Counted from the stretch's first letter, positions 7,871 to 16,697 are shown. The stretch is 51,236 nt of DNA from Methanosarcinales archaeon (GCA_030611585.1 JAUWPM010000003.1:1-51236); one strand, 5' to 3'. A program made the numbers and translations. The notes: generated by a model not told the origin, from the sequence alone.

Positions 7871-8116
7871 ATGAATATAGTAAAGTGGGCTGGTGTTGCG
7901 GTATTTCTCATTGGACTGCTGGTTATGGTGGCTTATAGCATGTACCCGCTTTTTTACCAACAGGCGGAGGAATCTACGATACTGTTTGGAATGAAAGTAA
8001 GCATGGTGCTGATGGGTATCGGTTCAGCTATTTTAATAATAACAATGAGCATTGAACGATACAAAGACTGGAAAAAGATGAAAGAGGAGATAGATGAGAA
8101 GGAGTTGAGACCATGA
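7871..8116 (+). CDS. Small two-helix membrane protein
   Basis: 81 residues with two hydrophobic helices (about 6-26 and 38-58) and a charged, basic-then-acidic tail KDWKKMKEEIDEKE. I do not recognise a family. GGATTGGAGG lies 10-15 bases upstream of the ATG as ribosome-binding site. Its stop overlaps the start of the YbjQ-like gene (ATGA), so the two are translationally coupled and the proteins may act together at the membrane. Confidence 0.75.
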   Translation: MNIVKWAGVAVFLIGLLVMVAYSMYPLFYQQAEESTILFGMKVSMVLMGIGSAILIITMSIERYKDWKKMKEEIDEKELRP

Positions 8117-8433
8117 GCGTAATGGTGGTAAATACTGATTTCGTCCCGGGTAAGGAGATAGTAGAGGTTTTAGGTCTGGCGAAAGGGAATGTGATTCAGG
8201 CGAAACATCTCGGAAAGGATATAGCGGCGGGTTTTCGAACGATTGTCGGTGGTGAGATAAAAGAGTACACGGAGATGATGAGCGAGGCGCGCGAGATCGC
8301 ATTGAAAAGAATGGTGGAGAAGGCCGAGGAGATGGGCGCTGATGCGGTCGTGAATCTTCGGTTTATGACCTCTATGGTGATGAGTGGCGCAGCGGAGATA
8401 CTTGCGTACGGCACTGCGGTGAAGTTGAAGTGA
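8113..8433 (+). CDS. YbjQ/UPF0145 family protein, copy 1
   Basis: 106 residues matching the UPF0145 (YbjQ) family. It opens with the VNTDFVPGKEIVEVLG segment, continues with GNVIQAKHLGKDI and EYTEMMSEAREIALKRM, and closes with GADAVVNLRFMTS and AYGTAVKL. The family forms small beta-rich pentameric assemblies; the biochemical role is unknown, and a heavy-metal-binding annotation is often attached. Full length. It overlaps the preceding membrane-protein gene by 4 bases and is followed after 95 bases by a paralogue with an insertion. Confidence 0.85.
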   Translation: MSVMVVNTDFVPGKEIVEVLGLAKGNVIQAKHLGKDIAAGFRTIVGGEIKEYTEMMSEAREIALKRMVEKAEEMGADAVVNLRFMTSMVMSGAAEILAYGTAVKLK

Positions 8434-8528
8434 ATTCGCCTTATGCAACTGCTTTTGGTTGGGAGTGCGTATAGTAAATAAAGACGGAAGAGAACGAAAT
8501 AGGAGATCTCTGAGGCGGCTTTGAGACC

Positions 8529-8915
8529 ATGAGCATAATAGTGGTAAATACGGATTTCGTCCCGGGTAAGGAGATAGCGGCGGTTTTAGGGCTTGTGAAA
8601 GTTTTTTATAAGTATCGCATGGCTGTCACTGACTGTGGTAGGCTTATAGTAGATCTTTTAGGACCCGTGGAAGTAGAGGTCATTCAGGCGAAAGAGTACG
8701 ATGAGAATATGACGGCGGGATTTCAGCAAATTGCCAGCGATGAGATGCACCCGGACGCGATATTCGAAGGTAAGATAATCGCACTGGGAAGGCTGAAAAA
8801 AAAGGCTGAGGAACTGGGTGCTGATGCAATCATAAATGCGCGATTTATGACCGCTAGGATAACGAGCGGAATCTCAGAGATGCTCGCATACGGCACCGCG
8901 GTGAAGTTAAAGTGA
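8529..8915 (+). CDS. YbjQ/UPF0145 family protein, copy 2 with internal insertion
   Basis: 128 residues, paralogous to the preceding gene: the first 20 residues and the last 35 are nearly the same. Between GLVK and EVIQAK it carries about 20-24 extra residues (KVFYKYRMAVTDCGRLIVDL...), longer than the family's usual length, and it stays in frame. The insertion falls in the loop after the first strand-helix unit, so the fold may tolerate it. It starts in the context GGCGGCTTTGAGACCATGAGC, which copies the CCATGAGC of paralogue 1, consistent with a tandem duplication. Confidence 0.8.
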   Translation: MSIIVVNTDFVPGKEIAAVLGLVKVFYKYRMAVTDCGRLIVDLLGPVEVEVIQAKEYDENMTAGFQQIASDEMHPDAIFEGKIIALGRLKKKAEELGADAIINARFMTARITSGISEMLAYGTAVKLK

Positions 8916-8920
8916 AATCA

Positions 8921-8962
8921 GACAAAAAATAAAAGAAGGGGGATATTTAATTAAAATCCCCC
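8921..8962 (-). terminator. Hairpin terminator of the Yip1-family gene
   Basis: On the minus strand GGGGGATTTT...ATATCCCCC forms a stem overlapping the stop codon, followed by TTCTTTTATTTTTTG. The T-tract lies only on this side, so it serves the leftward gene. Confidence 0.6.
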
Positions 8963-9577
8963 GAATCCTGGTCCCATACTCGGTCCTGGGAACATCTGTC
9001 CCGGCATCATTGCAATAAACGCAGCAACTAGTATCCCGATAATGATTGCAGGTATGACTATTGCAATAATCACCGCGAGAGCTGCTTTCCCGGTAGTGAG
9101 GTCGTGAAGTTGTCTCACACCGATGATTTCCACGATAAGCGCCCATATCCCTGCAATGAAACCTACGATTGGAATCCACCCCAAGATAAGGCTCGGTGTC
9201 ATTCCGTAAATCACTGCTTTTATCGTCTGCCCCATGCCGTTTCTACCGCCAACGAGATATACCCAGATGTGAAGCCAGACTCCACCAATGAAGATACCGA
9301 TTATTCCACCAATGAGTGCAGCGATAAAAACGCCTACTGCGGCCAAAGGTCCCGCTACTGCTCCAAATGGCATCTGTGGTACACCAAACATCCCAAACAT
9401 TCCCGCGATCATCGAAAACGCCACGGCGGCTATGATTGCAGAAAGCACAGCATATATCGCCAGAATGACGACGAAATACTTGAACGCATCGCCAAGCGAG
9501 TCTTCCCTGGAGGCGTCGAAGGTATCCGAAGGACTGAACAGGAACCCCTTTATTCTTTCCACTATGCTCAAGACCAT
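8951..9577 (-). CDS. Yip1-family integral membrane protein
   Basis: 208 residues with about five hydrophobic helices. It starts with the soluble SIVERIKGFLFSPSDTFDASRED segment typical of prokaryotic Yip1-domain proteins and contains the conserved GGRNGMGQTIKAVIYGMTPSLILGWIP stretch between helices. The C-terminus is Met/Pro/Gly-rich. The function of prokaryotic Yip1 proteins is unknown; the eukaryotic ones act in vesicle trafficking. Monocistronic by spacing: convergent to the YbjQ genes, and 80 bases from the endonuclease gene upstream in the same direction. Confidence 0.8.
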   Translation of the reverse strand: MVLSIVERIKGFLFSPSDTFDASREDSLGDAFKYFVVILAIYAVLSAIIAAVAFSMIAGMFGMFGVPQMPFGAVAGPLAAVGVFIAALIGGIIGIFIGGVWLHIWVYLVGGRNGMGQTIKAVIYGMTPSLILGWIPIVGFIAGIWALIVEIIGVRQLHDLTTGKAALAVIIAIVIPAIIIGILVAAFIAMMPGQMFPGPSMGPGFGGF

Positions 9578-9657
9578 TTTGCGTCACTGCAACCAAATAG
9601 GGATTTAGCCCTATAAAAACTTTTCCATAAAGTGGGCATTATTTGTGGACTCTTGCC

Positions 9658-10749
9658 TCACAGCTTCATCCTTCCTATATCCACGTATCTAATTATATAA
9701 CTCTCTTCCCCTACTTTCTCCGTAAACGAAAATATCATTCGCTTCTTCACGCCGTGCGCCAACCGTACCGCCCGTGCTAACTCGGGCATCGAAAACACAT
9801 GCTCTTCGGGCAGCGCATGAATCAAATTCAGGGAATGTCTCTGGTTTGTTGCCTTGTACACTCTGAAATGCGAACCGAATTTAAAACCGGTTTTTAGTAT
9901 CAGCCCCTTTTCCCTTAGATCCTCGTAAACCGCGTATTTAGCCATGAACTCGCTTTCTATGTGGGCGGCATGCTCGATGAACTGCTCGAAACTCAAACTC
10001 AGTTCCAGCAGCCCTTTCTTTAACAAATATGCCGCTTCAACCAGCGAAAGCAGCAACCTATTCTCATTCGTTAACTTGCCATAAAAATCGTTTTCGTAGA
10101 GGTTCACAGCTAAATCCGTATCCCATAAAGTTACCCTGTCCCCCAGCAAAGATGCTTTACCCTTTCCGCTCACTTCACTCTTCCTTTTTCTATCTTCTCG
10201 CTCCTCTCGCTTCTCAATCACGTCGTCAAACTTTGCTTCCTTGACGTCGTAGTACGTGACGTCGCTTTCATCATCCACGACTGCAATAACGGGCTCCTTT
10301 CTCATGTTATGAGCTAAAACAAGGATAGCCTCCATGTCCTTCACCGATAAAAATTCTCGCTCTGATAATATGCGGATGAAGTACCGAGCAGTCTTCGCTC
10401 CCGGCTTGGTTCCACGCGGATAGAGCCAAAAATCAACTTTACCGGGCTGCACCACATAGCCGCGCTCCTTCAAATCTTTGTACACGATGTATCTCGCCCC
10501 GAAGTTCGGATAGATGCCCAACGCATGCTTAAAGAAATCTTCAAGTGTCAACTCCGATCCTTTTCCCTTTGTTATTACTATCTTCCCAGCCTCAAGCAAA
10601 AAAGCAGCCTCTTCCAGTGATAGCTCTAATTTGTACTCCCGTTCCCCTTTTACACCTTTACCCTTTTTCCTTCCGTAACCCCGAAACTCAAAAGTATCTG
10701 CTTCTGACCCTGCTACTATGACATTTTCGCCTGACAGTACTCCGTGCAT
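9658..10749 (-). CDS. endA: tRNA-splicing endonuclease, duplicated (alpha2) form
   Basis: Cuts intron-containing pre-tRNAs at bulge-helix-bulge motifs. The protein has two homologous halves: FGARYIVYKDLKERGYVVQPG in the first and MAKYAVYEDLREKGLILKTG in the second. This is the double-length architecture that works as a homodimer. The C-terminal half keeps the catalytic layout: Tyr in FGSHFRVY, His in RHSLNLIH, Lys in AHGVKKRM. The N-terminal half is degenerate there, as expected. The track ORF begins at 10896, but its first 49 residues are hydrophobic and non-homologous and would overlap the alaS promoter and start. The ATG at 10749 (MHGVLSGENVIV) gives 363 residues, the usual length. Divergent from alaS. 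Confidence 0.9.
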   Translation of the reverse strand: MHGVLSGENVIVAGSEADTFEFRGYGRKKGKGVKGEREYKLELSLEEAAFLLEAGKIVITKGKGSELTLEDFFKHALGIYPNFGARYIVYKDLKERGYVVQPGKVDFWLYPRGTKPGAKTARYFIRILSEREFLSVKDMEAILVLAHNMRKEPVIAVVDDESDVTYYDVKEAKFDDVIEKREEREDRKRKSEVSGKGKASLLGDRVTLWDTDLAVNLYENDFYGKLTNENRLLLSLVEAAYLLKKGLLELSLSFEQFIEHAAHIESEFMAKYAVYEDLREKGLILKTGFKFGSHFRVYKATNQRHSLNLIHALPEEHVFSMPELARAVRLAHGVKKRMIFSFTEKVGEESYIIRYVDIGRMKL

Positions 10750-10836
10750 CTTTATTGTGATAAACGATTTCTCAATAAGAAAGAAAACAATAAGCTTTTT
10801 AAGTCTCTCTTCTCCATGTGCATAGAATAAAATAAA

Positions 10837-13632
10837 ATGAATAATGGGGAGTACGACATAGAATACTTCAAGGAAAATGGATTCGTAAGGAAGCAATGCG
10901 AGAAGTGTGGCACGTACTTCTGGACTCGTGATAAAGATATAAAGACATGCGGGGACGCCCCGTGTGAGATTTATTCGTTTATCGGCTCGCCCATCTTCAA
11001 AGAGCGAAGTCCCGATGAGGTGAGGGAATCATTCCTGTCTTTCTTTGAAGATCGTTCGCACACGAGACTGGGAAGGTATCCGGTCGTGGCACGATGGCGA
11101 GATGACATATACCTCACAATCGCATCTATTGCGGATTTTCAACCTTTTGTAACGTCAGGCAAAGTCCCTCCACCTGCGAATCCGCTCGTCATTTCGCAAC
11201 CCTGCATACGGCTTGAAGACCTCGAATCCATAGGGAAAAGCGGTCGTCATTTAACCATTTTCGAGATGATGGGTCATCATGCCTTCAATAAACGAGGCGA
11301 GGAGGAGATATACTGGAAGAATGATACCGTGAGGTATTGCGATGATTTTCTGCGACAACTTGGTGTGGACATGGAGAGTGTAACATATAAGGAAGCTCCG
11401 TGGGTAGGCGGCGGAAATGCGGGACCGTGCCTCGAAGTAATCACCGGCGGGTTAGAGCTTGCTACACTCGTTTTCATGGACCTCGAACTATCTCCTCGTG
11501 GTGACATAAACATGGAGGGGCGGCGATATCGGAAAATGGACACGTACGTCGTGGACACGGGATACGGCTTGGAACGTTTTGTATGGGCTTCTAAGGGTAC
11601 TCCAACGGTGTATGACGCGATGTTCCCCGCCGTAATAAAGGAATTGGTAAACGCCGCGGGAATTGAACATCCGATAGAGACGCATCCAGAGATAATTATG
11701 AAGCATGCAAGTTTGTCCGGCTCTCTGAAAAGGGTAGAAATAGCGAAAAGATTGGGTATTTCGCTGGAAACTCTCACAAGCATATTGGAGCCGATAGAAA
11801 CCATCTATGCGGTTGCAGACCATACAAAATGCCTGGCGTTTATGCTCGCGGATGGTATCGTACCTTCAAATGCAAAAGAGGGCTATCTGGCAAGATTGGT
11901 CTTGAGAAGAGCTTTTAGGATGTTGAAATCCTTAGGAATAGAAACACCGTTAGAGGAATTAGTGCTCATGCAGATAAAAACGCTCAGAAATTCTTTCCCA
12001 GAACTGCAGAAATCTGTGGATAGAATCGTTGAAATCGTCTCGCTCGAGAAGCGGAGATACGATGAGACGCTTTTAAAAGGCGAACGAATAATACGGCAGC
12101 TTGCAAAGGAATATGAAGGTAAAGCTGAGCAAAAAGTGCCGCCCGATCTACTCATTAATTTATACGATACTCACGGGCTACCACCGGAATTTGTGAAAGA
12201 CGTGGTATCTAACATGACAGACATGAAAGCAGGCAGTGAAGTGAAAGTAGAGGTTCCGGAGAACTTTTATACGTTAGTTGCACGTATGCACAGCGAGGAG
12301 CGAAAGGAAGAGGTGGAACCTTTCGTAGAGAGCATGAGAGAGAAGACGAAGTCAATTCCGGCGACGATAAAGTCGTATTACGAAGAGCCATCTGCGGTAG
12401 AGTTCGAAGCCACCGTTTTGGATGGAGTTGATGATTTTGTCATATTAGATAAGACGCTCTTTTTCCCGGAAGGCGGTGGTCAACCTGCGGATACCGGCTT
12501 CTTGACTTTCGTGCGGAACGGTGAGACGGGTGCAAAGAGCGTAAAGGTAGTGAACGTGCAGGAAGTTGACGGTGTTATTCTTCATAAAATAGAGAACGGG
12601 GAGATAAGTATAAGCAAGGGTGCAGCGGTATCTGGTCACATAGATCCAAAGCGGCGAATCGCGCACACAAAGCACCACACCGCAACGCATATAGTGGTCT
12701 GTGCAGCGCGGAAAGTACTGGGCGACCACGTCTGGCAGGCAGGAGCGCAGAAAGGAGAAAAGAGAGCGAGAATTGACATCGCACATTTTAAACGAATTTC
12801 TAACGCTGAACGAAGGGAGATAGAAATGCTTGCAAACCAGATGGTCATGGAGAACCTGGAGATAAGGACGAGCTTTGTGGATCGGAATGAGGCGGAGCAG
12901 AAATACGGTTCCCGTATTTATCAGGGTGGCGTGCCCATCGGTAAGGAGATAAGAATAGTGCGAATCGGCGAGGATCTGGATGTGCAGGCATGTGCCGGAA
13001 CGCATCTCTCAAGGACTGGTGAGTGCGGTCCGATAAAAATATTGCGCACTGAGCGGATACAAGATGGTATCGAGCGATTAGAGTACGCAGCAGGCGAAGC
13101 TGCGGTCGAAGCGATCCAAGCGCAGGAGGAACTGATAAGGAAATCGGCGGCCGTAGTAAAAGTACCATCCGAGAAGCTTCCTACGGTGGTTGAACGATTC
13201 TTTGAGGAGTGGAAACAGTTGAGGAAGGAGAACGAGCGATTACGCGGTGAGATCGCGGAACAGGAACTCGAGCGTTTGAGGGGGCAAGCACAAGATATAA
13301 GCGGTGTAAAGGTTATTGCGGCGGTATTGCCCGATGCGGATACGAAAGCGATGCTGAAAATCGCATCGCTGCTCTCGAATGAGAACTTCGTAACGATATT
13401 AATAGGACGGGAAGAAAAAAGTGCATCTGCCGTTGCATCCATACCAGCTTATCTCACGGATGAGATACATGCTGGCATAGTAATCAAGCGTGTTTGTGAA
13501 GTGCTCGGAGGAAGTGGGGGCGGTAAAGCTGAACTGGCACAGGGCGGTGGTAATAGGAGAGATAAAGTGCATGAAGCCCGTGATGTGGCTTTGAAATATA
13601 TAGAAGTGGCATTACTACAAAGGAAAAAATAG
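10837..13632 (+). CDS. alaS: Alanyl-tRNA synthetase (archaeal type)
   Basis: 931 residues. The archaeal N-terminal extension has a Cys cluster (CEKCGTYFW, CGDAPC). The catalytic domain contains the SHTRLGRYPVVARW and WVGGGNAGPCLEV segments. The editing domain has HHTATH (His614, His618) and CAGTH (about 719-723), the four metal-binding residues that clear mischarged Ser/Gly, all intact. A C-terminal coiled coil (EEWKQLRKENERLRGEI) and the glycine-rich C-Ala domain (LGGSGGGKAELAQGGG) complete it. Full length. A weak TATA-like CTTTTTAAG sits about 35-40 bases before the ATG. Divergent from endA, so two tRNA-maturation genes share one regulatory gap. Confidence 0.97.
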   Translation: MNNGEYDIEYFKENGFVRKQCEKCGTYFWTRDKDIKTCGDAPCEIYSFIGSPIFKERSPDEVRESFLSFFEDRSHTRLGRYPVVARWRDDIYLTIASIADFQPFVTSGKVPPPANPLVISQPCIRLEDLESIGKSGRHLTIFEMMGHHAFNKRGEEEIYWKNDTVRYCDDFLRQLGVDMESVTYKEAPWVGGGNAGPCLEVITGGLELATLVFMDLELSPRGDINMEGRRYRKMDTYVVDTGYGLERFVWASKGTPTVYDAMFPAVIKELVNAAGIEHPIETHPEIIMKHASLSGSLKRVEIAKRLGISLETLTSILEPIETIYAVADHTKCLAFMLADGIVPSNAKEGYLARLVLRRAFRMLKSLGIETPLEELVLMQIKTLRNSFPELQKSVDRIVEIVSLEKRRYDETLLKGERIIRQLAKEYEGKAEQKVPPDLLINLYDTHGLPPEFVKDVVSNMTDMKAGSEVKVEVPENFYTLVARMHSEERKEEVEPFVESMREKTKSIPATIKSYYEEPSAVEFEATVLDGVDDFVILDKTLFFPEGGGQPADTGFLTFVRNGETGAKSVKVVNVQEVDGVILHKIENGEISISKGAAVSGHIDPKRRIAHTKHHTATHIVVCAARKVLGDHVWQAGAQKGEKRARIDIAHFKRISNAERREIEMLANQMVMENLEIRTSFVDRNEAEQKYGSRIYQGGVPIGKEIRIVRIGEDLDVQACAGTHLSRTGECGPIKILRTERIQDGIERLEYAAGEAAVEAIQAQEELIRKSAAVVKVPSEKLPTVVERFFEEWKQLRKENERLRGEIAEQELERLRGQAQDISGVKVIAAVLPDADTKAMLKIASLLSNENFVTILIGREEKSASAVASIPAYLTDEIHAGIVIKRVCEVLGGSGGGKAELAQGGGNRRDKVHEARDVALKYIEVALLQRKK

Positions 13633-13692
13633 AATTATAACTGATATTATAATACAAAAGAGAACATTAAGCGAAAGAGGTGCTATATCTGC

Positions 13693-14355
13693 GTGTATCT
13701 GATAATAGTGGGGTTGGGCGGAATAGGAAGAAATCTGGTGAATATCGCGGCAAAGGACAAGAATGACGTGGTAGTCATAGATGAGAATGAGAAGCGATGC
13801 AAAGAGATAGCAGAACAATACGACGTCTTAACGATCGTCGGAGACGCAACGCAGAAATCAATCTTAGAGGAAGCGAATGCACAGAGAGCAAATGTGCTCA
13901 TCGCTACCACTTCTGACGACGGGGATAATTTGATGATGGCACTAACGGCAAAGGAGTTAGGTACGAAAAATACCATTGCCATCGTGAATCAGGAAGAACA
14001 CGTGGAGATGTTCAAGAACGCGAATGTATTTATGCTTGAGAATCCCGACATGACCGTTGCACGGCATCTCTATCTCACGGCGAAACGACCGAAGATAAAA
14101 GATTTTATTACGATTGGTAAAGGAAAAGCGGAGATATTTGAGTTGATCGTCTCTGATAATTCGCGTGCCGCTGGGAAAGAGCTGTCGCAATTGAATATAA
14201 AAAAGGGGGTAGTGGTGGCGATAGAGCGGAATAGTGATATAATTATGCCAACAGGCGATGCAGTCATTAAAGCAGGCGATCTCGTAACGATATTCGCGAA
14301 GACGAAGGAAGTGGATGCGATAAGCTCCATTTTCACACGTGAGAAGGTTTTTTGA
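13693..14355 (+). CDS. trkA: TrkA-type potassium uptake regulatory subunit (RCK)
   Basis: 220 residues: an N-terminal Rossmann RCK-N domain beginning YLIIVGLGGIGRNLV (GxGxxG) with the acidic end of strand 2 in VVVIDEN, which favours NAD(H) or ATP binding, then an RCK-C domain (about 135-215) ending GDAVIKAGDLVTIFA. It gates the TrkH channel, whose gene lies convergently just downstream at 14728-16182. Start is GTG, preceded by GAGGTG about 10 bases upstream. A single RCK unit means it would form tetrameric or octameric rings, unlike E. coli TrkA with two units. Confidence 0.92.
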   Translation: MYLIIVGLGGIGRNLVNIAAKDKNDVVVIDENEKRCKEIAEQYDVLTIVGDATQKSILEEANAQRANVLIATTSDDGDNLMMALTAKELGTKNTIAIVNQEEHVEMFKNANVFMLENPDMTVARHLYLTAKRPKIKDFITIGKGKAEIFELIVSDNSRAAGKELSQLNIKKGVVVAIERNSDIIMPTGDAVIKAGDLVTIFAKTKEVDAISSIFTREKVF

Positions 14356-14448
14356 TTGCTGGATTAAAGGTAATAGAGATTTGAATAAGATTAAAAGTCC
14401 TTGTGATTTCAGATTTGACATTGAAGGAATTGGAGGGGGCACCACCGA

Positions 14449-14604
14449 ATGTCAGGAACTTGGTTGAGGAAAGATAAAAAATTTGATGCTGTGAGGATGA
14501 TGAGAGAAATCAGGGACAAATTGAGCGAGATATACACCAAAGACCCAGAGGCTGAGAAAAGAGACTTGGAAGCTATAAGGAAAAAATATGGGATAAAGGG
14601 CTAA
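14449..14604 (+). CDS. Small antitoxin-like protein (51 aa), below track cutoff
   Basis: ATG at 14449 gives 51 residues: a KKFDAVRMMREIRDKLSEIY helix followed by an acidic, charged C-terminal helix. A strong ribosome-binding site (TTGGAGGGGG) lies 8-12 bases upstream, the best reason to call it real. The KFDAV-MMR-IRD pattern is common in small antitoxins paired with PIN or RelE-type toxins in archaea and cyanobacteria. No toxin frame follows: the next ORF (MRKRTSDTFRTLDKT...) stops after about 22 codons. It could be an orphan antitoxin left from a decayed pair. Confidence 0.6.
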   Translation: MSGTWLRKDKKFDAVRMMREIRDKLSEIYTKDPEAEKRDLEAIRKKYGIKG

Positions 14605-14727
14605 AAATGAGAAAGCGCACTTCCGATACGTTCAGAACGTTAGACAAAACCTCGCTTTTGATGCCTATGGCATAGGATATACACAGTAAAGAGATTGATA
14701 AGATGCTTTCTCAACCTATGCACCGCT

Positions 14728-16182
14728 TCACCCCTTCCAAAACGCGGGCGTCAACAGAACTAAAACGGTAAAGAGTTCTAACCTTCCTATCCACATACAA
14801 AGAGACAATATGATTTTGCCTATGATAGGAACGGATGCGTAATCTATTGCTACAAGACCAAAGCCTGGACCAACATTCCCCAGTGTCGCAGCCACGGAAG
14901 AGGTAGCACTAAGTATATCAAACCCTAACGCAGTCATTGCAATCGAACACACGGCAAATATCAAAAAATAAGAGAAAATAAATGCGGTAATCCCCTGTAT
15001 AATGTCGTCAGAAATGGGCGTTTTTCCACTCTTCAGCACAAAAACGGCATGGGGATACAGGATTTTGCGAATTCGTAGTCCAATGTATTTTAGCAGGAGG
15101 TATATCCTGATGACTTTTATGCTGCCTCCCGTAGAGCCACCGCATCCGCCAATGAACATCAGGCTCAGCAATATGATCTGGGATAAATGAGGCCAGGCAT
15201 CAAAATTCGCGGTTGTGAACCCCGTAGTGGTCATGATAGAAACAGCTTGAAACCCCCCGTAGCGGAATGCTTCCTGTATGGATGCGAATTTATGAACGTA
15301 TAAATCGGCGGTTATTATAAGAGCAGCCGTTAAGAGAAGTAAGCAGTAGACCTGAAATTCCTTGTTTGCTAATATCTTCTGGGGTTTCCTTAGCAACGAA
15401 TAATGCAAGACGAAGTTCATCCCTGCGAGGAACATGAATACCGCTATGATTAACTCTGCTATTGGATTATGGTATCCCGCGATGTTCTCAGGATGCGGTG
15501 AAAAGCCTCCGGTAGGCATCGTGCTGAACGTGTTGCAAAGAGCGTCAAACGGAGCCATTTTCGCCACGTAAAAGAGTGCCAGAACTTCTGCAACCGTCAA
15601 AACAAGGTACATTGACCACAGCATTCTCGCGGTCATCTGGACTCGTGGTCTAATCCGTTCAGCCATCGGTCCCGGGAACTCGCGGTCAAATAACTGGCTG
15701 CCCGCAATGCCGAACGTGGGAAGAATAGCAATGAAAAGCAGAATGACGCCCATACCTCCAATCCACTGCGTGAAACACCGCCATAAAAGTATGCTGCGAT
15801 CAACATCCTGCAAATTCAGCATCACCGTGGAACCCGTGGTGGTGAAGCCGGACATAGACTCGAAGAAGGCATCAATTGGACTTAACGTCGCTGAGAATAC
15901 GTACGGCAGAGCACCGAAAAACGCAACCGCGAGCCAGCCTAAGGCAACAATGGCAAAACCTTCTCGCCTCTTTATTATTCCCGGCGTACCTATCTTCCGT
16001 TCTAAAATCACGCCGAAGAGGACGGTTATCGCAAGCGGGATCAGCCAGGTTTTTATAATGAATGGGGTAAGGTGTACTGGTCTCTCGCCGTACCAAATCG
16101 CCACTCCTAACGGAACGATCATTAGAATACCAAGATACTTTACGATGCTTCCGATGCTACCGCAAACGATCTTTTGATCCAT
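14728..16182 (-). CDS. trkH: TrkH/KtrB-type potassium channel subunit
   Basis: 484 residues, mostly hydrophobic, with the four-fold M1-P-M2 repeat of the SKT family. The four selectivity-filter segments are visible: GFTTTGSTV, STMPTGGFS, SIMTTTGFTT and TLGNVGPGFG. Each has the key glycine. It transports potassium with a cation gradient, under control of the TrkA-like RCK protein encoded convergently at 13693-14355. Both genes end toward each other with the small antitoxin-like ORF between. Full length for TrkH (about 480). Confidence 0.95.
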   Translation of the reverse strand: MDQKIVCGSIGSIVKYLGILMIVPLGVAIWYGERPVHLTPFIIKTWLIPLAITVLFGVILERKIGTPGIIKRREGFAIVALGWLAVAFFGALPYVFSATLSPIDAFFESMSGFTTTGSTVMLNLQDVDRSILLWRCFTQWIGGMGVILLFIAILPTFGIAGSQLFDREFPGPMAERIRPRVQMTARMLWSMYLVLTVAEVLALFYVAKMAPFDALCNTFSTMPTGGFSPHPENIAGYHNPIAELIIAVFMFLAGMNFVLHYSLLRKPQKILANKEFQVYCLLLLTAALIITADLYVHKFASIQEAFRYGGFQAVSIMTTTGFTTANFDAWPHLSQIILLSLMFIGGCGGSTGGSIKVIRIYLLLKYIGLRIRKILYPHAVFVLKSGKTPISDDIIQGITAFIFSYFLIFAVCSIAMTALGFDILSATSSVAATLGNVGPGFGLVAIDYASVPIIGKIILSLCMWIGRLELFTVLVLLTPAFWKG

Positions 16183-16264
16183 ACACTTTTTCCCTTTTTA
16201 CAAAAAAGAAAACCTGTACTAAAACTAAACCCTTTTAGAAATTATAGCGCTTTCGGGAAAAAAG

Positions 16265-16300
16265 ACTTTCTTTGGTCACGCTTTCTTTACCAAAGAAAAG
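16265..16300 (-). terminator. Hairpin and T-tract after SRP RNA
   Basis: CTTTCTTTGGT...ACCAAAGAAAAG forms an 11-bp stem immediately 3' of the SRP RNA on the minus strand; GAAAGTCTTTTTTCCC follows. This looks like an intrinsic terminator for the RNA gene. Confidence 0.6.
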
Positions 16301-16304
16301 GTTT

Positions 16305-16620
16305 GTGCGGGCACGCTCTCGGTCGGCGCCTTCGCCGTCAACCAGGCCCTCAAGGTCTTTCTCCGCATCGCTATCCTCCGAGCGCCAGCGTTCACAGTGA
16401 GTCTGCTCCCTTCCGGGCCTAAACCGGTATCTGTGACAAAGGCATGGCAACAGGCCCTCCAGCCAGCCACCATACCACCGTCAACCCCGCAGGGCGATGC
16501 TTCTTCGTCCAACCTTGAGCTGAAATTGACAGCTATGACGTCTTCCTCAAGCTTCGCCTCTCGCATATCGGCGATTTCGAGTTACAAAGGACGCCTAACC
16601 CTCCAGGCTAGCCCGCACAG
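16305..16620 (-). ncRNA. Archaeal SRP (7S) RNA
   Basis: About 316 nt on the minus strand. The 5' end TGTGCGGGCTAGCC pairs with the 3' end GCCCGCACA (helix 1 closing an archaeal 7S RNA). Near the 5' end the small-domain pattern GTCCTTTGTAACTCGAAATC and GCCGATATGCG matches archaeal 7S RNAs. The S-domain carries CCCGGAAGGGAGCAGAC, the universally conserved SRP54-binding helix 8 loop. It is the RNA scaffold of the signal recognition particle (SRP19, SRP54). ORFs overlapping it in the track (16174, 16235, 16276, 16397) are artefacts. Ends are placed from the terminal helix and are accurate to a few bases. Confidence 0.93.
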
Positions 16621-16638
16621 ATGAATATAAGTGTTGGA

Positions 16639-16649
16639 TATAAATAAAA
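16639..16649 (-). promoter_or_regulatory. TATA box of SRP RNA gene
   Basis: TTTATTTATA on the minus strand, 20-30 bases upstream of the inferred RNA 5' end, the spacing expected for an archaeal TATA box. Confidence 0.65.
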
Positions 16650-16656
16650 CCTTTGT

Positions 16657-16680
16657 TCATAACCCCCGGATTACACAGTT
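16657..16680 (+). repeat. Dispersed short repeat, diverged copy
   Basis: AACCCCCGGATTACACAG resembles the AACCAC(A/G)AGATTACACAG repeat of this window. It lies between the SRP RNA promoter and repeat C copy 1. Confidence 0.35.
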
Positions 16681-16697
16681 TTTAACGAGAAGATAAA

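Noticed and set aside
9658-10896. Long form (412 aa) of EndA with N-terminal membrane segment
   Set aside because: The extra 49 residues overlap the alaS start and promoter and are not part of the endonuclease family; the ATG at 10749 gives the normal length.
12445-13005. 186-aa minus-strand ORF inside alaS
   Set aside because: Antisense shadow of a strongly conserved gene; no motif and composition typical of a complementary frame.
16174-16624. ORFs 16174, 16235, 16276, 16397 over the SRP RNA
   Set aside because: They overlap the structured 7S RNA and have no protein features.
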